Below, piece after piece: positions 35,901-48,500 of a DNA stretch of 64,000 nt. The stretch comes from Epichloe hybrida (taxonomy: Eukaryota; Ascomycota; Sordariomycetes; Hypocreales; Clavicipitaceae): the NCBI GenBank assembly GCA_019022495.1, contig JAFEKR010000022.1:620001-684000 (forward strand), written 5' to 3'. Position 1 is the first letter of the stretch, and each line of letters starts with the position of its first letter. The position numbers were made by a program, and so were the translations under genes. The notes beneath the pieces were generated by a model. That model ran no database searches. It was not told where the DNA came from and saw only the letters and a program-made list of their open reading frames with translations.

Positions 35901-38240
35901 TGCTTACCTAGGCCCCCTAGACTTTATTATTATAGATACTAGAACAAACTTCTATAGTAATAAATTTAGATAATTCGTAGCTTTAATATTAATTTTAATT
36001 AAGGAAGTCCTTATTAAGGCATACTATAGTATAGGGAAGGTTAAAAGGTATTATAGGCTACTCTAAAGAGCCTATAATATAATTAGATATAAATACCCTA
36101 TAACACTAGAACCTATTACCCTTTAAATAGTAATTAAGGCCCTAAATAATACTGTAAGCCCTAATAGCCTTATCCTAACCCTCCTTATCTTTAGAGCTTA
36201 CTTATATATAATAAATAAGTCCTTACTATTACCTAATATCATATAGTATATAATTATAGTATAGAAGGCTACTAAAGAGATTAAGAGACTCTACGCTATC
36301 TAAAAGGTTAATAAGGCTCTTACTAAACATAATAGCCTAGATACCTTAAAGACCCTTAGCTTACTACTTAGATTAAAGGTTAAGGTCTAGTAAGAAGGTA
36401 AGGGATAGGTAAGTCTATATAAGCTACTAGTAATTACTAAAGAAAGCTATACACTTAATATACCTAGAGGCCTAAAGACCTTTAGGTTAATATCCATTAA
36501 GCCTTACTATAATAATCCTAGTATAGGGAAGATAGCAAAGCCTAGTAAAGAGAAAGGAGAAAAAGGGTAAGAGGCCTATAATAAGAACATAGTGCTACTA
36601 ATACTACTAAAGCAAGGATATAAAAGGCTATAGAAAAACCCTCCTATAATACCTTAAGGTGCTAATACCTTCCTATTAGTAAAAGAATATAGTAACCTAG
36701 CTCTTATAATTAAGCTACGTAAGAAAGAAATTATTAAGACCCCTAGCAAACTATTTAAGCTATTAATAAAAGTAAAGATTAACACTTTAATTAAGTAAGG
36801 TGTGTTTAAATTTATTATGTTTAATAAGGAAGAACATAGTAAAATTTAAATCTTTAATTCCTAGATTATTAATGAGATTAAGGGTAAGATAATAGAACCC
36901 TACAAAAAGTCATACCTTATAATCTAAGGGTATGAGAATAAAGGGAAATAGGCTATTCTTACATAGGCCCTAATAATTTAACGCGCAAGCTAATATCTTA
37001 TCCTCACAATAGCCCTATTAGTAAGATTAAGGAAATTCCTTATCTAGCTAAGAGATATCTATTAGGCTTATGTACAAGCCTATATATTACTAGAGTGGCT
37101 AATCCTAGCGCGCTTACTAATTTAGATATAGTATCTTTACTTACCTAGTATAATCTTAAGGGTTATAAAACCCCTTTATAGGCTTATAGAGGTAGGAACA
37201 CACTAGTAGGTTACGTATTATAAGCATTATAGAGAGAACCTCTAGATAGAAACCTTTATATACAATCCCTACTTACTTATAACTATAAAGGAAAGCCCTA
37301 ACTTTACCTACATTAGAATATAAACTAATAATATAATTAGCCTCTTAGATAAGAAGTTCTCTAAGAAGGAAGAGACCTAGCTTACTATAGTAAGCTTTAA
37401 CGTAAAGCTAAAGTAATTCCTAACTTAGGACTGCCCTCTTATATTTAATAGTAGTATTATCTTACTAGAGAATAATACTATTAAGATCTAGTAGAAAGGG
37501 TAAAGTAATAAGTTAAAGTTAGTTCTAATAACTAACTTAAAGCGTAAATACGTTAAGCAGAGGGCCTAAGGTGCTTATATTACCTTAATCTGCTAACTAG
37601 AGGCTTGCTTTAACCTATCTATTACTATATAACACTAGGAGCTAACCCTAGAGGACATAAAAGCCCTTAATTACTGCCTAAAGTAGTAGATAGATTACCT
37701 AGAGAGAGGTCTAATATTTATCCTAATTAACCTTAAGAAGGCAAAGCTCTTTGCCTTTGTAAATAGATCCTTTGCTAATAACTAGGACCTATCCTTATAA
37801 CTAGGATATATACTTATCCTAGCAAATAAAGACTATACTAATAGTAAGTTTATAATTAAAGGTAATATTATACACTTTAGCTTAATAAAGAGTAAGAGAG
37901 TTACGTAAAGCATACTTACCTTAGAAGTCTATAGCATAGTAGCTAGTATTAATATAGCTTATATAATTATAACTACCCTAAACTTAGTTACTAACTAACT
38001 AAAGCTCCCGAAGATCCTAGTTATTATATATACGGATTTATACTCCTTATATAAGTGCCTTATTAAGCTTAGTATAACAAAGGAGAAATGCCTAATAATT
38101 AATATCATAGCCCTTTAATAGTTATATAAACGCTAAGAACTCTATAAGATCTAATAGATTAATAAAGAGAATAACCTAGCTAATACCTTTATAAAGGCAT
38201 TACCTAATAAGGCCCTTAAGAGCTTTATCTTAACTAACTA
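32930..38240 (+). pseudogene. gag-pol of Copia-B, RIP stops
   Basis: A degraded zinc knuckle reads KKCYIYSKEGYQLSKHPKEN near 34,745. The integrase core (DFIIIDTRTNFYSNKF) is near 35,930. RT reads LRDIYQAYVQAYILL near 37,050 and IRIQTNNIISLL near 37,320 (DD to NN). RNase H reads FSLIKSKRVTQSIL near 37,880. It is a sister family of Copia-A: the two share gag knuckle spacing and RNase H wording, while the LTRs are unrelated. Confidence 0.87.
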
Positions 38241-38741
38241 GATAACTATCTAAATAGAGAGATAGGTTACCTACATGTAATACATATGTAGTAAGAGAAA
38301 AAGGTAATTCTCTAGGAGGGTAGCTATAGGGATAAGATAGTAATACGTAGGGGATCTATGCCCCTATAGTTAATATCCCTAGTAGCTATAACCACGCTAG
38401 CCCACTAGGCTCTCCTAGTAGACCATAGAAATTAATAGTAGTGCATAGGAGAATAAAGGTGTTGCTAAGGAGGAGGAAGATATTATATACACACTATAGT
38501 GTGGTATATATATTATTTTAAGGAAAAAGAAGGGATTTAGAAGGACCTACTTATCCTTATATAAGCTTATAGGCTAAGCAAGATTGTTATTTCCCTTTTA
38601 TTAGTAACTATATGCCTAGATAGGCTATAAGCTCTTTTCCTTATATCCCCTGTTAATTATATTCTTAATCTGTCTTTCCTTTTTCTATTTCTATGATTAA
38701 TATTACGTGTTAATAATTATATCAAAAGAGAGAAGTTTTAG

Positions 38742-39048
38742 TGTTAGAATAAAGGTGATATTAATTACGCGTTATAGCTGTAATTACCTAGCAGAAGCTT
38801 AGGCCACGCGCGGACCCCACACGTAACCCATAACCTAGTATGTTAATTAGCTAGGAAATATGGGGACATAAACGCGTAACCCCTTTTCCCTTTATGTATT
38901 ATAACTTCTAGCTTTTTACCTCTCTTTTCTAATAACTTAATTAATCATAACAACAGACAACGCAGCCTAGAATAGATAATTAATGACAATACTATTCTTC
39001 GGGCTCACGACTGTATTACATTGAATTCAATACCTTGTGAATCCAACA
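38742..39048 (+). repeat. 3' LTR of Copia-B
   Basis: 307 bp, TGTTAGAATA to AATCCAACA, preceded by the purine tract AAAAGAGAGAAG. Confidence 0.93.
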
Positions 39049-39053
39049 ATAAC

Positions 39054-40610
39054 CTAATAGAATTTAGATTATAGAATATAAGCTAAAATTAGTAAATCTA
39101 GAAAGATAAAGTTAGTAAGTATAAGGAGATGTTAAAGTCCCTAAAGATTACTAAGGATAAGAAAAGGCTTAAAGCCTATAAGAGGGTAAGCTAAAGCGTA
39201 AGGTAGCTAGAAGTCTTACTAGGGGCTAAAGTCTTATAAAGGAAGTATTTAAATAAACCTTAGTATGCTAAAATAATAATATTCTTAACTATAGGGTAGT
39301 GTGAAAAAGGGAGTTATAACTATTATATAATTTAGTAAATAATAGTAAAAGTGTAGTAATATAAGCTAGAGAATAGGATTCTCTAGTATAAAGGGTAGCA
39401 TAGTTATTAGCATTGCCTAGTGTAAGAAGAGGTAACTACTACACTTTAAGGTGCCTATAATATATTAGGATACTTTAGGGTAAAGTTAACTTAATAAAGA
39501 CTAACTTAGACTATATTTTAGCCTAGAATAAGGACTAATATTATAAAGTATATCCTAGGGTATTTGCCCTATGCTTAACACACTACTTAAAAAAGAAAGA
39601 TACTAAATTAACTTATACTAGTAAATAAACCTTTCTAAGTAATAGGGATAGACTATATTAAACCTTTCCTAGAGTTAGAATAAAAGTTTAAGTATATATT
39701 AGTTATAGTAGACTATTTCTCTTAGTTTATATAGTTATTCCCTTATTATTTAATAGGCGCTATAGAGGTTATAAACTATCTAAGAGCATGGATAACAGGG
39801 TTATTACTTACTCTAGAGGGGTTCTATACTAATCTAGGACTAGTATTTAGGTTAGTAGAACTATTAAGATTTCTAAAGAAGAAGGGAGTGAACCTAATTA
39901 ATACCCTAAGGTTATCTTATAAAAGTATTAGGCTAGTAGAAGTTATAAATTAGGTCTTATAAAGCATACTAAATAAGATAACTACTAATAAGAGAACCTA
40001 GGATCTCTAACTTCTAAAGGTATTAGAGGCATTAAATTATTAATATATTAATTTAATAGGTTATTCCCCTACAGAGGTTCTGTATAGATTAACCTAACAT
40101 ACAAAACAAGATCTAATAACTCTCTTAACTCTATCAATAATACCTGGATAGTTTACTAAATTTTAGGAGCGTTTAAACTAGCTATTAGAGAATTTAGTTT
40201 AGGGAGATATAGTGGTATATTAGATAGGTAGTGTTAAAGAATGCTATAAGATAGTATTAATAGATACAGAGGCTAAGGCTACTACCCGGAAGGCCTGTTA
40301 TAAGCAATAAAGAGTAAAGCCTTTTAAACCTAGTAAGATAGTAATAGTAGCTTATAAAGGCAAACCTCTAAAGTTACAGCTATATTAGTAAGGACTATTT
40401 TAAATTAATAGTTATGTTAGGCAAGCCTTATACTAGCTTATTAATTTAGATAGATCCTATATAAGGGGAGATCCTAGGTTAGGTTTCTATAAGGATATAT
40501 TAAAAGCCTTCATTCCCTAGACTAGCTACCTAAAGATATTATAGGAATAACTATTAATAGGGAGAATAAAATTACAATAATAAGAATAATAAGGGAGTTT
40601 AAGGGGGTGA
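39054..40610 (+). pseudogene. integrase part of Gypsy-X pol, RIP stops
   Basis: The pol frame resumes after Copia-B. A zinc-binding-like HHCC region is near 39,400. The core reads FQVIGIDYIKPFLEL near 39,640, ILVIVDYFSQFIQLF, FYTNLGLVF (Asp to Asn) and the Glu-containing RLVEVINQVLQS. The C-terminal part ends near 40,610 next to AAGGGGGTGATAT. No chromodomain was recognised. Confidence 0.8.
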
Positions 40611-40999
40611 TATAGTATTATTAGTAAAGTTAGAATTATAGTATTAAAAAAAAAAAAGGGAGAGGAGGTAAGAAGAGAGAACTAGGAGATCTAATAGGTA
40701 TTAGGTATTAATAGGTAGGAGAAAGTAAATTAAGGGTGAATTTCAGCTAGCTAATAAGTTAGATTACTATATCTACCTTATTCTCTCTAATTTTACTATC
40801 CCTTACCTCTTCTCCTTTATTTTACTTAATTACTTTAATTTACACTATAGATTAAAGAAGTTAGAAATAGTAGTTAATCCCTAAAGAAAAATACATATCT
40901 TTACCTAGAATTTATTACACTATTTATTTAACTATTAGAGATTACTAACTACCTAAGTTTTTTATACCTTTTTACTAGGCTCTCTAAGCTAAGCTTCCT

Positions 41000-43900
41000 C
41001 TTACCTATAGTAATCATAGAAGTTATAAACCTTGCTAAGCTATTAGTAAAATAGCTAGAGTTTATAAAGTAAGAGGTAGTAATACTAGCTAGGAAAAATA
41101 CTAATCCTAAGGAAGTAGTAATAAGAAGGTAGCCTAAGTTTAAGGATTTAGGGTTTAGAGGGGATTTCTCCTACTTACTTACTAACTATCTTTATTAGAG
41201 AAGTAGGATATAAGCGTAAATTAATCCTAGTATTAGGGGAGTGTTACTAGGATTAAAAGGGAACCTTCTAATAATTAAATATAAGGGTAAAGTTCTAGTA
41301 AAGATAATAAATAACATAGGGGGGGATAACCTATTTTCCACTATAGGTCTTTAGCTAGGAAAATAGTGTTATCTAATGCTAACTAACTAGTCCCTAGGTT
41401 TATATAACCTCACTATAATATTAATAGTATAAAGTCCTAGTATAGGGAGTTTACTACTAGTAAAAACCATTAGAGAAGGGAAAGAAGCAGTAGTTAAAAG
41501 GCTAAAACAAGTCTTTATTAGCTATTACACTAATAGCTTATATCCTATAGTAGTCTAGATCTCTAACTAAAATTAGAAAGAAAAATTTAATATAACTAAT
41601 GACTTTATAGTAGGAACTTACTATAACCTAGTTATAAGTTAATATGTTTCCCCTAGCCTTATTATCCTACACTAAGACATACTTATTAGCGGAAATATAA
41701 GAGCTATTAAGGGTCTAGTGTAATTTATAGTAGGCTAACCCTTAAAGGCCTAAATAACTAAAGAGTTAAAAAAGTTAGGGTTTAGGTAGAAGTCCCTAAT
41801 AGAGAGGGGGACCTTAACTTTTAAAGCTCTATTAGATTAGTGTAAGTAGATTCGCAAATAGTTAATAATAGGAAGAATAATTACACTACTATACGCTTAT
41901 AGGAATAAGTCTATTAATAGACTAGCTAGCTTATTAAGGGAAGATCCTAGAGTGCTTAAGGATATTACTTAGATATAATAGCTAGCTCCTTACTATAATA
42001 AGGCCCTAGGATTTTTTCTAAGTGTATTTCCCCTTATAGCTATGATTAAATTTCTAGACTCTATCTTAAAGATAATAGTAGAATTTATAGAAGTATACCC
42101 TTATAATATATTCTATACTATAGGGTTACTTATATCCCTTATTATTTAAAGTAACCTAATTAATTCACTTACTAGAGGGACTAAGGTGTTTCCTAAGATA
42201 CCTAGGAAACTAGATAGGAAGGTAATCCTAGATGTGAACCTAGTTAGAGTTAAAGAGTTTTATATTTATTTTTAATACTAGTTAAGGTTATACTATAACC
42301 TTTAACTTTTAAGGTTTTTACACTTATTTTAAAACATACTACTAATAATAGTAAGGGCTTATAAGGTAGTAGGAAATGCTATAAAGATAAAAAATATCCT
42401 TAAGGATAATAAAGTTTAATAGGAGCTAAGACTAGTAACCTTAAGGATAAAAAGCTTACCCCTTATATTCTAATTACCCTTAATCCCTTTATACCTATAG
42501 GATAATATCTATAGAGTGCTATATAAAACACTTAATTCTAGTAGGCTAGTATAAGGGCAACTATTTATAATAGTATAAGGCCTTTAGGCCTTAGGCTCCT
42601 TTTATTTACTTAGATTACTAACCTCCCTAGTAAAACTAATAGCTTAGTATATATTAATCCTAAGGAGTTTTCTATAATAATACTATTTAACTAAAGCTAT
42701 AATCTAAGAACTTAAAAATAACCTTTTATTTAGTTCTTACTATATAAGTATAGTTTAAATAGGGTTAAAGGATAGGAATACTCTATATTAACTATAGAGA
42801 GTAAATTAGCCTATTATAATAAAGATGCTAGGTATACCTAATATAGCTAGAAAAATTATAACTATAACTAAGGATAATAGAGAATTAGGTAACGCCCCCT
42901 TAGATCCCCTAACTAGGAAACTAGCTAATAGAAATAATAAGGAGATAGACTATGCTTAGGGAGATAGGAAAACCCCTAGTAATAATAAGGTAAATAATAC
43001 TAATAACCCTAAGGAAGGGAACTATAGAGCTAGTAATAAAGATAGAAATTATAAGAATAGGAAAGATAATAATAGTAAAGAAAATAATAGTTATAGAAGA
43101 GGTAAAGAGGGTAATAGCAATAAAGATCTAGACACTAATAATAATAGTAATACCTTAGGGAGAAAGCAAAAAAAAACTATAATAGATATTAGGTCTCTAA
43201 GGCTATAACCCTTACTAACTAATCTATAACTACTACTAGAGTCTAGTAAGGGACTAGGAATGTCCTTTAAGAGTAGACTATTAACTATTATAACTATATT
43301 TATCTAGGTTATAAGATTACTTACTAGTAAGTATTCTTATAGTCTTAGAAATATATTTATATTTAGTAATATTTATAATATTAGATTAAACCTTATTATA
43401 CTAAACCTAGCCTCCTCTCTAGTGTATTATATATTTTAAGGTAATTATAATAGTGCTAAAATAACTAAGACCCCTCTTAGTAAGATATTAGGACTAGCTA
43501 TATAATAACTATTAATTTAGGACTTAAGGGACCTAATAAGATTAGCTATAAATTATAGGATTACTATTACTCCTAACTTATTTATATTTAATAAGCATAA
43601 GCTTATACTAAAAGGCATACCTAAGTTATCTAAAGTCTGAAATATAAGCCCTAAGGAATATAATAATATAATAGCTATAGTTAAGCTTAAAGCTAAGGGC
43701 TAGACTACTCCTTAGGAGCTTACCTCTCTTATCCTACTACCTAGAGTTAAGGTATTAGGGAATTAATTTAAACTTCTTCTAGAGAAACCTATTTCTAGTT
43801 ATATAATAATACTACTAAACCTATAGTCCTTATAAATAAAAGGCTTAAAGGCCTAGCTTCTTAAGAATTAGTAAAGATATAATAAGGGTAAGGTGCTAGC

Positions 43901-44490
43901 TATTAAAGTGCTTATAGGAATTTTATTTATATATTACCTATTATATATTATATTAGCAAAGCTAAAAGGATTAATTAATATATATAAAAATAGTATTAAT
44001 AATATTAAGACTAGGGGACTAAACCCCGCTAAGTTAAAAGAACTTAGTAATACTCTTACCTATACTTTAAATAAAAAGAAAGAAAAAACCTTAATCTTTA
44101 AAGAATATTTTAGATCCTAAATACTTAAGTAAAGTAAGTAAATAGCTAATAGTTACTTAACTCTTTAGGCTAATATCTTAGGAAGCTACTAGTCTAAGGA
44201 TTCTAACTATACTAAAAGAGTTACTAGACTTATATTTAATATTAGTAAAGGGCTCCCTTCCTTATAATATCTAGGGCAAATTAAGGTATTAAAATAATTA
44301 TAAGATAATTTAAGAGGTTTAGATAAGGCACTAAGGTGTAATTATTTATCTATAGAAGTTATAAGGGTCTATAGGGACTTAATTATAGGGTTTTCTAGGG
44401 AGTATAATAGCTTAATAACCCTAGAGGAGATTAAGGTAATAATAGAAGGTCCTATTATGGTTAAGGACTAAAGGGTTAATTAATTACTTT
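41000..44490 (+). pseudogene. third ORF of Gypsy-X, unknown protein of about 1,150 residues
   Basis: A single plus-strand frame (phase checked at 41,040, 41,274 and 43,893) runs about 3.4 kb, interrupted almost only by TAA/TAG at likely Gln codons. Legible segments include DLGFRGDFSYLLTNYLY, SIRGVLLGLKGNLLIIKYKG, REGKEAVVKRLKQVFISYY, RLASLLREDPRVLKDITQ, an Asn/Lys-rich low-complexity linker (about 42,940-43,150), and near the end GILFIYYLLYIILAKLKGLI, a possible membrane segment, then LKELSNTLTYTLNK. The longest stop-free piece is 43,893-44,120. It occupies the env position of retroviruses, but no known envelope, capsid or transposase family is recognised. A homologous tail occurs in the second copy at 920-1,450, so it belongs to the element. 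Confidence 0.7.
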
Positions 44491-44572
44491 AAGAGATAAT
44501 TACTTTATTATATTTTCCTTTTTCTTCTTTTCTTTTTATATAGTTAGGGTAACTATTATATGCTAGTGAATA

Positions 44573-44731
44573 AGTTAGAGGGGGGGAAGGTATAAGGCAC
44601 TAACCTACCCTCTAGCTTATAAGCTACACAGAAAAATTTTTATTAGAAGGGTGTTGCCCTTTAATGATTATTAGAACCTAGCTACGATTAATCAATAAAA
44701 AGTTTGTTTTCATCGAATCCTTCTTCTTTTT
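44573..44731 (+). repeat. 3' LTR of Gypsy-X
   Basis: 159 bp, AGTTAGAGGG to TTCTTCTTTTT; the inner half is RIP-mutated and the outer 90 bases match the 5' LTR closely. Confidence 0.85.
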
Positions 44732-44736
44732 TCCAG

Positions 44737-45581
44737 TGCTCGGCAGTGTTGGCAGTGGGCGTTGCGCTCCCTGTGGGGCGCTGCATACCCCCCCACCCCA
44801 CCCCCCAACATCTCTCAAGCACGCCAACTCCCGGACCCCCTGTCGACCAGACCCATGCAGACTATGTACATAGTATGTATTCCAGTCAATGCTCGTGCCT
44901 CCATCGAAGACATGTTTTTTTTCCCTTGTCTTCTCCCGTCATTCTTCCTCACGACAACCTCGTTCTTCTGCTCGATCTGCCCCTTCGCAAACTCCACTTC
45001 TTCCTTTGTTGTGATAGAAGTAGTCTCTCGTTTTCTATTCAACCTCCGACAACCTATCCGCTACCTGCCGCTAACGCCGCTACCTGCCGTTGCCGTTGCC
45101 TGCCGTTGCCGTCGTCTTCGTCCCCCCGGGCATCCGATCTGTGCCACCTCTGCCTGCGCGACACGGAGCTTTTCTCTCCATAGATTGCACTTGGTACTCG
45201 TGGAGGTGTATCTTGAGCAGGTTTCTCGACACCTGACTTCATTGCCGGCCTTTGTTCCTTCCTCTTTCACCAAGGGATCATTTGCTCTTTGTGCTGGGGG
45301 CTGCTACCAGCACGCACATTGAAAAAAAAAAAAAGCTTTGTCGATCCACCAACTAGCTGTTTAGAGACAAGAGGCGTTTCAAAACGCCCACGACAAAAAC
45401 AACGTCCGCGCGATTCGATAGTAGAGCCTCCCCGGGAATTGGCAGCAAGACCTGATCATCAACTTTACTTTCGTCTGCGTCACGATTCATAAACGAATCA
45501 TCCGCGCCTGGAGAGCCTCTCGGTATCGTACTTTTTGCCCACCCGGCGACGGGTGCAACTTCACCGTTGAATCTACTCGCC
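44737..45581 (+). other. upstream region of the CSC1-like gene
   Basis: GC-balanced and strongly pyrimidine-rich (TTCCTC and CCGTTG repeats at about 45,060-45,110), with an A13 tract at 45,322. Overlapping short open frames do not resemble proteins. It likely holds promoter and 5' leader. The Gypsy-X insertion lies 850 bp from the start codon. Confidence 0.6.
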
Positions 45582-48500
45582 ATGGACTTCTTTCGCAGAG
45601 CCTACGGGGCTATCATGTCCAGAGAAGATAAAGATGCTGGCCAGGAAATGTTGGAGTTGCTGCAAAATCCATTCGTGGCCGACAAGGTACTCCCTTCTGA
45701 ACATCCTGTCGCCGACAGTACATCATTGACAAAAGCTAACCTGTTGTCAACCCGCAGCTCGCCGTCACTTCCGTATACTCTGCCTTGGCTACATCGCTCG
45801 GTTTCACAGCTTTCATTACCATCTGCTTCTCCTTCATTCGGCCGTATCACCAGGCCATCTATGCCCCGAAATCGAAGCACGCGGACGAAAAACATGCTCC
45901 ACCGCCAATCGGAAAGGCCCCATGGGCTTGGATTACACCTCTTATCCATACCAAGGAGGTCGCTTTGATGCAGCAGATCGGCATGGATGCCACCGTCTTT
46001 TTGCGTTTTACTCGCATGCTGAGAAATATGTTCCTTGTCCTGGCATTGCTCGGGGTCGGCATTCTAGTTCCCGTCAACATCAGCAACTTCCAGAAGGTCG
46101 ACTACATGGGCCAACCTGATGAGACTCAGTGGATGCTTAGGATCACCCCACGTAGCACAGCCGAAAAATCCATCTGGGCTGTAGTTCTCGTTGGATATGC
46201 CTTCAATTTTGTGGTGATGGGATTCTTGTGGTGGAACTATCGCAGAGTGCTGGCCTTGCGCAGAATTCACTTCGACTCGGACGAATACCAAAACAGCTTG
46301 CACTCCAGGACGCTGATGCTTTTTGATATTCCCCGCCAAGGATGCTCCGATGAGGGCATCGCCAGAATTATCGACTCGGTTGTTCCCAACTCATCGTTTG
46401 CGAGAACTGTCGTTGCGCGAAATGTCAAGGATCTTCCTGATCTGATTGAAGAGCACGACAAAACGGTTCGCAAACTCGAAAAAATGTTGGCCAAGTATCT
46501 CAAAGACCCACATCACTTGCCTGCCGCCAGACCAACATGTAAGGCTTCGAAAAAAGACCGGTCGTTCGATACCTACCCCTCTGGTCAGAAACTAGACGCC
46601 ATCGATTACCTCACTCAACGTATCCGGGACTTGGAGTTGGAAATCAAGGAAGTCCGAAAGAGCGTGGACAAGCGCAGCACCATGCCCTACGGATTCGCAA
46701 GTTACGCAGATATTCCCGAAGCACACAGCATTGCCTACGCTTGCCGGAAGAAGAAGCCTCATGGTGCCACAGTTACATTGGCGCCGCGACCAACGGACGT
46801 CATCTGGCGCAACATGGCACTGTCGAGTGGCACCCGCAGCCGCAGACGATGGGTCAACAATTTCTGGATTGCGGTCCTGACAATCTTGTGGGTCGCGCCC
46901 AACGCCATGATCGCCATCTTCTTGGTCAATTTGAGTAATTTGGGTAAAGTATGGAAGGGCTTTCAGACTGAATTGGAAAAGAACACCAGTTTATGGGGTA
47001 TTGTACAAGGTATCGCCTCTCCTGCTCTGACATCACTCGTCTATCTGGTCCTGCCAATGATGTTTCGCCGATTATCCATCAAAGCCGGCGACCAAACCAA
47101 GACGGGTCGTGAAAGACACGTTTTGAGCAAACTCTATGCCTTTTTCATCTTCAACAATTTGATTGTCGTCTCCTTCTTTAGCGTTCTGTGGTCCTTTGTC
47201 TCCGCAGTCATCAAATCTACAAGCGAGCCGGGGAGCAATGGCAAAACGTTGGACGCGTGGACTGCCATAGTTCAAGCTGATCTAACTTCCAAGATCGTCA
47301 TTGCATTCTGTAACAACAGTCCTTTCTGGGTCACGTATTTGCTCCAGCGACAACTTGGTGCCGCGGTCGACCTCGCGCAAATCTGGCCGTTGATAGTGGC
47401 ATTCTTCCAAAAGATATTCTCAAGTCCTACGCCGAGGGAATTGATCGAGCTTACAGCTCCTCCTCCGTTCGAATACGCCAACTATTACACCTACTTTCTC
47501 TTCTACTCGACGGTTGCCCTGTGTTTTGGCACAATCCAGCCCTTGGTTCTGATGGCCACCGCCATGTATTTCTGCATCGATTGCTACCTCAAGAAGTACT
47601 TGATATTGTATCGCTTCGTCACCAAGACCGAGTCCGGCGGACTCTTTTGGCGCGTCGTGTTCAATCGCATGGTATTCGCAGCCACTTTGGCAAATGGGGT
47701 AGTGCTTCTCACTGCTTGGGCCCGAGGTAATGGCGAGCATATGCAGTTTTATGCCGCATGTCCTCTGCCCGTACTCATGGTTCTGTTCAAGATATACTGC
47801 CGAAGGGCCTTTGATGACAAAATGAGATACTACAACATCAGCCACACAGCCAAACATCCCGAGACGGGAATGCCCGGCGACTCCCATGGCCGCAACGACA
47901 AGCTGGCCAGTCGATTCGGCCATCCAGCACTGTACAAGCCACTCATCACACCAATGGTGCACCAAAAGGCGCAGAATTTGCTGCCGTCGGTGTATCGTGG
48001 CCGATTGACCGATGGCCGAGACGACGATGGTGCCGATTTGGTCACTGTCAGCGGATACTCCGATGTGTACGCTCTAGACTCGATGAAGGGCGACAAGACG
48101 GGGAAATCCGCCGCCAGCGCCGTACCCGGCTTCGAGTACGTCTCGGATGCACAAATGGACTTTGAGTATTACAAAAACAGGGCCGAGTTCGCCGAAGAAC
48201 ATGGCGGTGGTGAAATGTACGGCCGAGCAGTGGAAGTTTACCGCAGCGGAACTCCTGGCTCGTTTGACGATCGGGCTAGCAATGCATCGTTATCTAGGCC
48301 AGGGTCTCCAATGATGGGTGGCCGTGCAAGCCCAGGGTCATTCGGCGGACCGGGACAACAGCCCAGACGTGCCATGACAAACATGGCCATTTCTGACACG
48401 GGTTACTCAAGCTATCGACCTGCTCATGCAGCTGCGTACGGATCGCCAGCGGAGCAGCAGCCCACCCGTGGCCGCAGCTCCATGTACGGCCACGACAATG

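Larger units (their letters stand above)
32235..39048 (+). mobile_element. complete Copia LTR retrotransposon (Copia-B) nested in Gypsy-X
   Basis: 6,814 bp with 307-bp LTRs at both ends and perfect duplication ATAAC (32,230-32,234 and 39,049-39,053). The 5' LTR is GC-rich and little mutated, whereas the 3' LTR shows CpA-to-TpA changes. Gag zinc knuckle, integrase, RT and RNase H follow in Copia order. Confidence 0.94.
26989..44731 (+). mobile_element. very large Gypsy-type LTR element (Gypsy-X) with third ORF and nested Copia-B
   Basis: Direct repeats of 159 bp lie at both ends, flanked by a perfect duplication TCCAG (26,984-26,988 and 44,732-44,736) in GC-balanced DNA. Without nested Copia-B and its duplication the element is about 10.9 kb. 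Order: LTR, leader, gag (about 27,600-29,760), protease, RT (about 30,700-31,900), RNase H, [Copia-B], integrase (about 39,300-40,610), a 380-bp spacer with an A-tract, then an ORF of about 1,150 codons, then LTR. A second copy of its 3' end is at 920-1,666. RIP is heavy inside and light near both outer ends. Confidence 0.88.

Noticed and set aside
40600..41000. Possible internal LTR start (AAGGGGGTGATAT) suggesting that a smaller Gypsy is nested and ORF3 belongs to another element
   Set aside because: No matching repeat was found between 27,148 and 32,234, and the outer 159-bp repeats with the TCCAG duplication bracket the whole unit. Kept as an alternative to be tested.
43893..44120. 75-codon plus-strand open frame as an independent gene
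   Set aside because: It is only the longest stop-free piece of the RIP-mutated third ORF of Gypsy-X, and continues in the same phase on both sides.
44704..45322. Overlapping 159- and 186-codon open frames upstream of the channel gene
   Set aside because: Low-complexity pyrimidine-rich leader; one frame begins inside the Gypsy-X LTR, and none resembles a protein.
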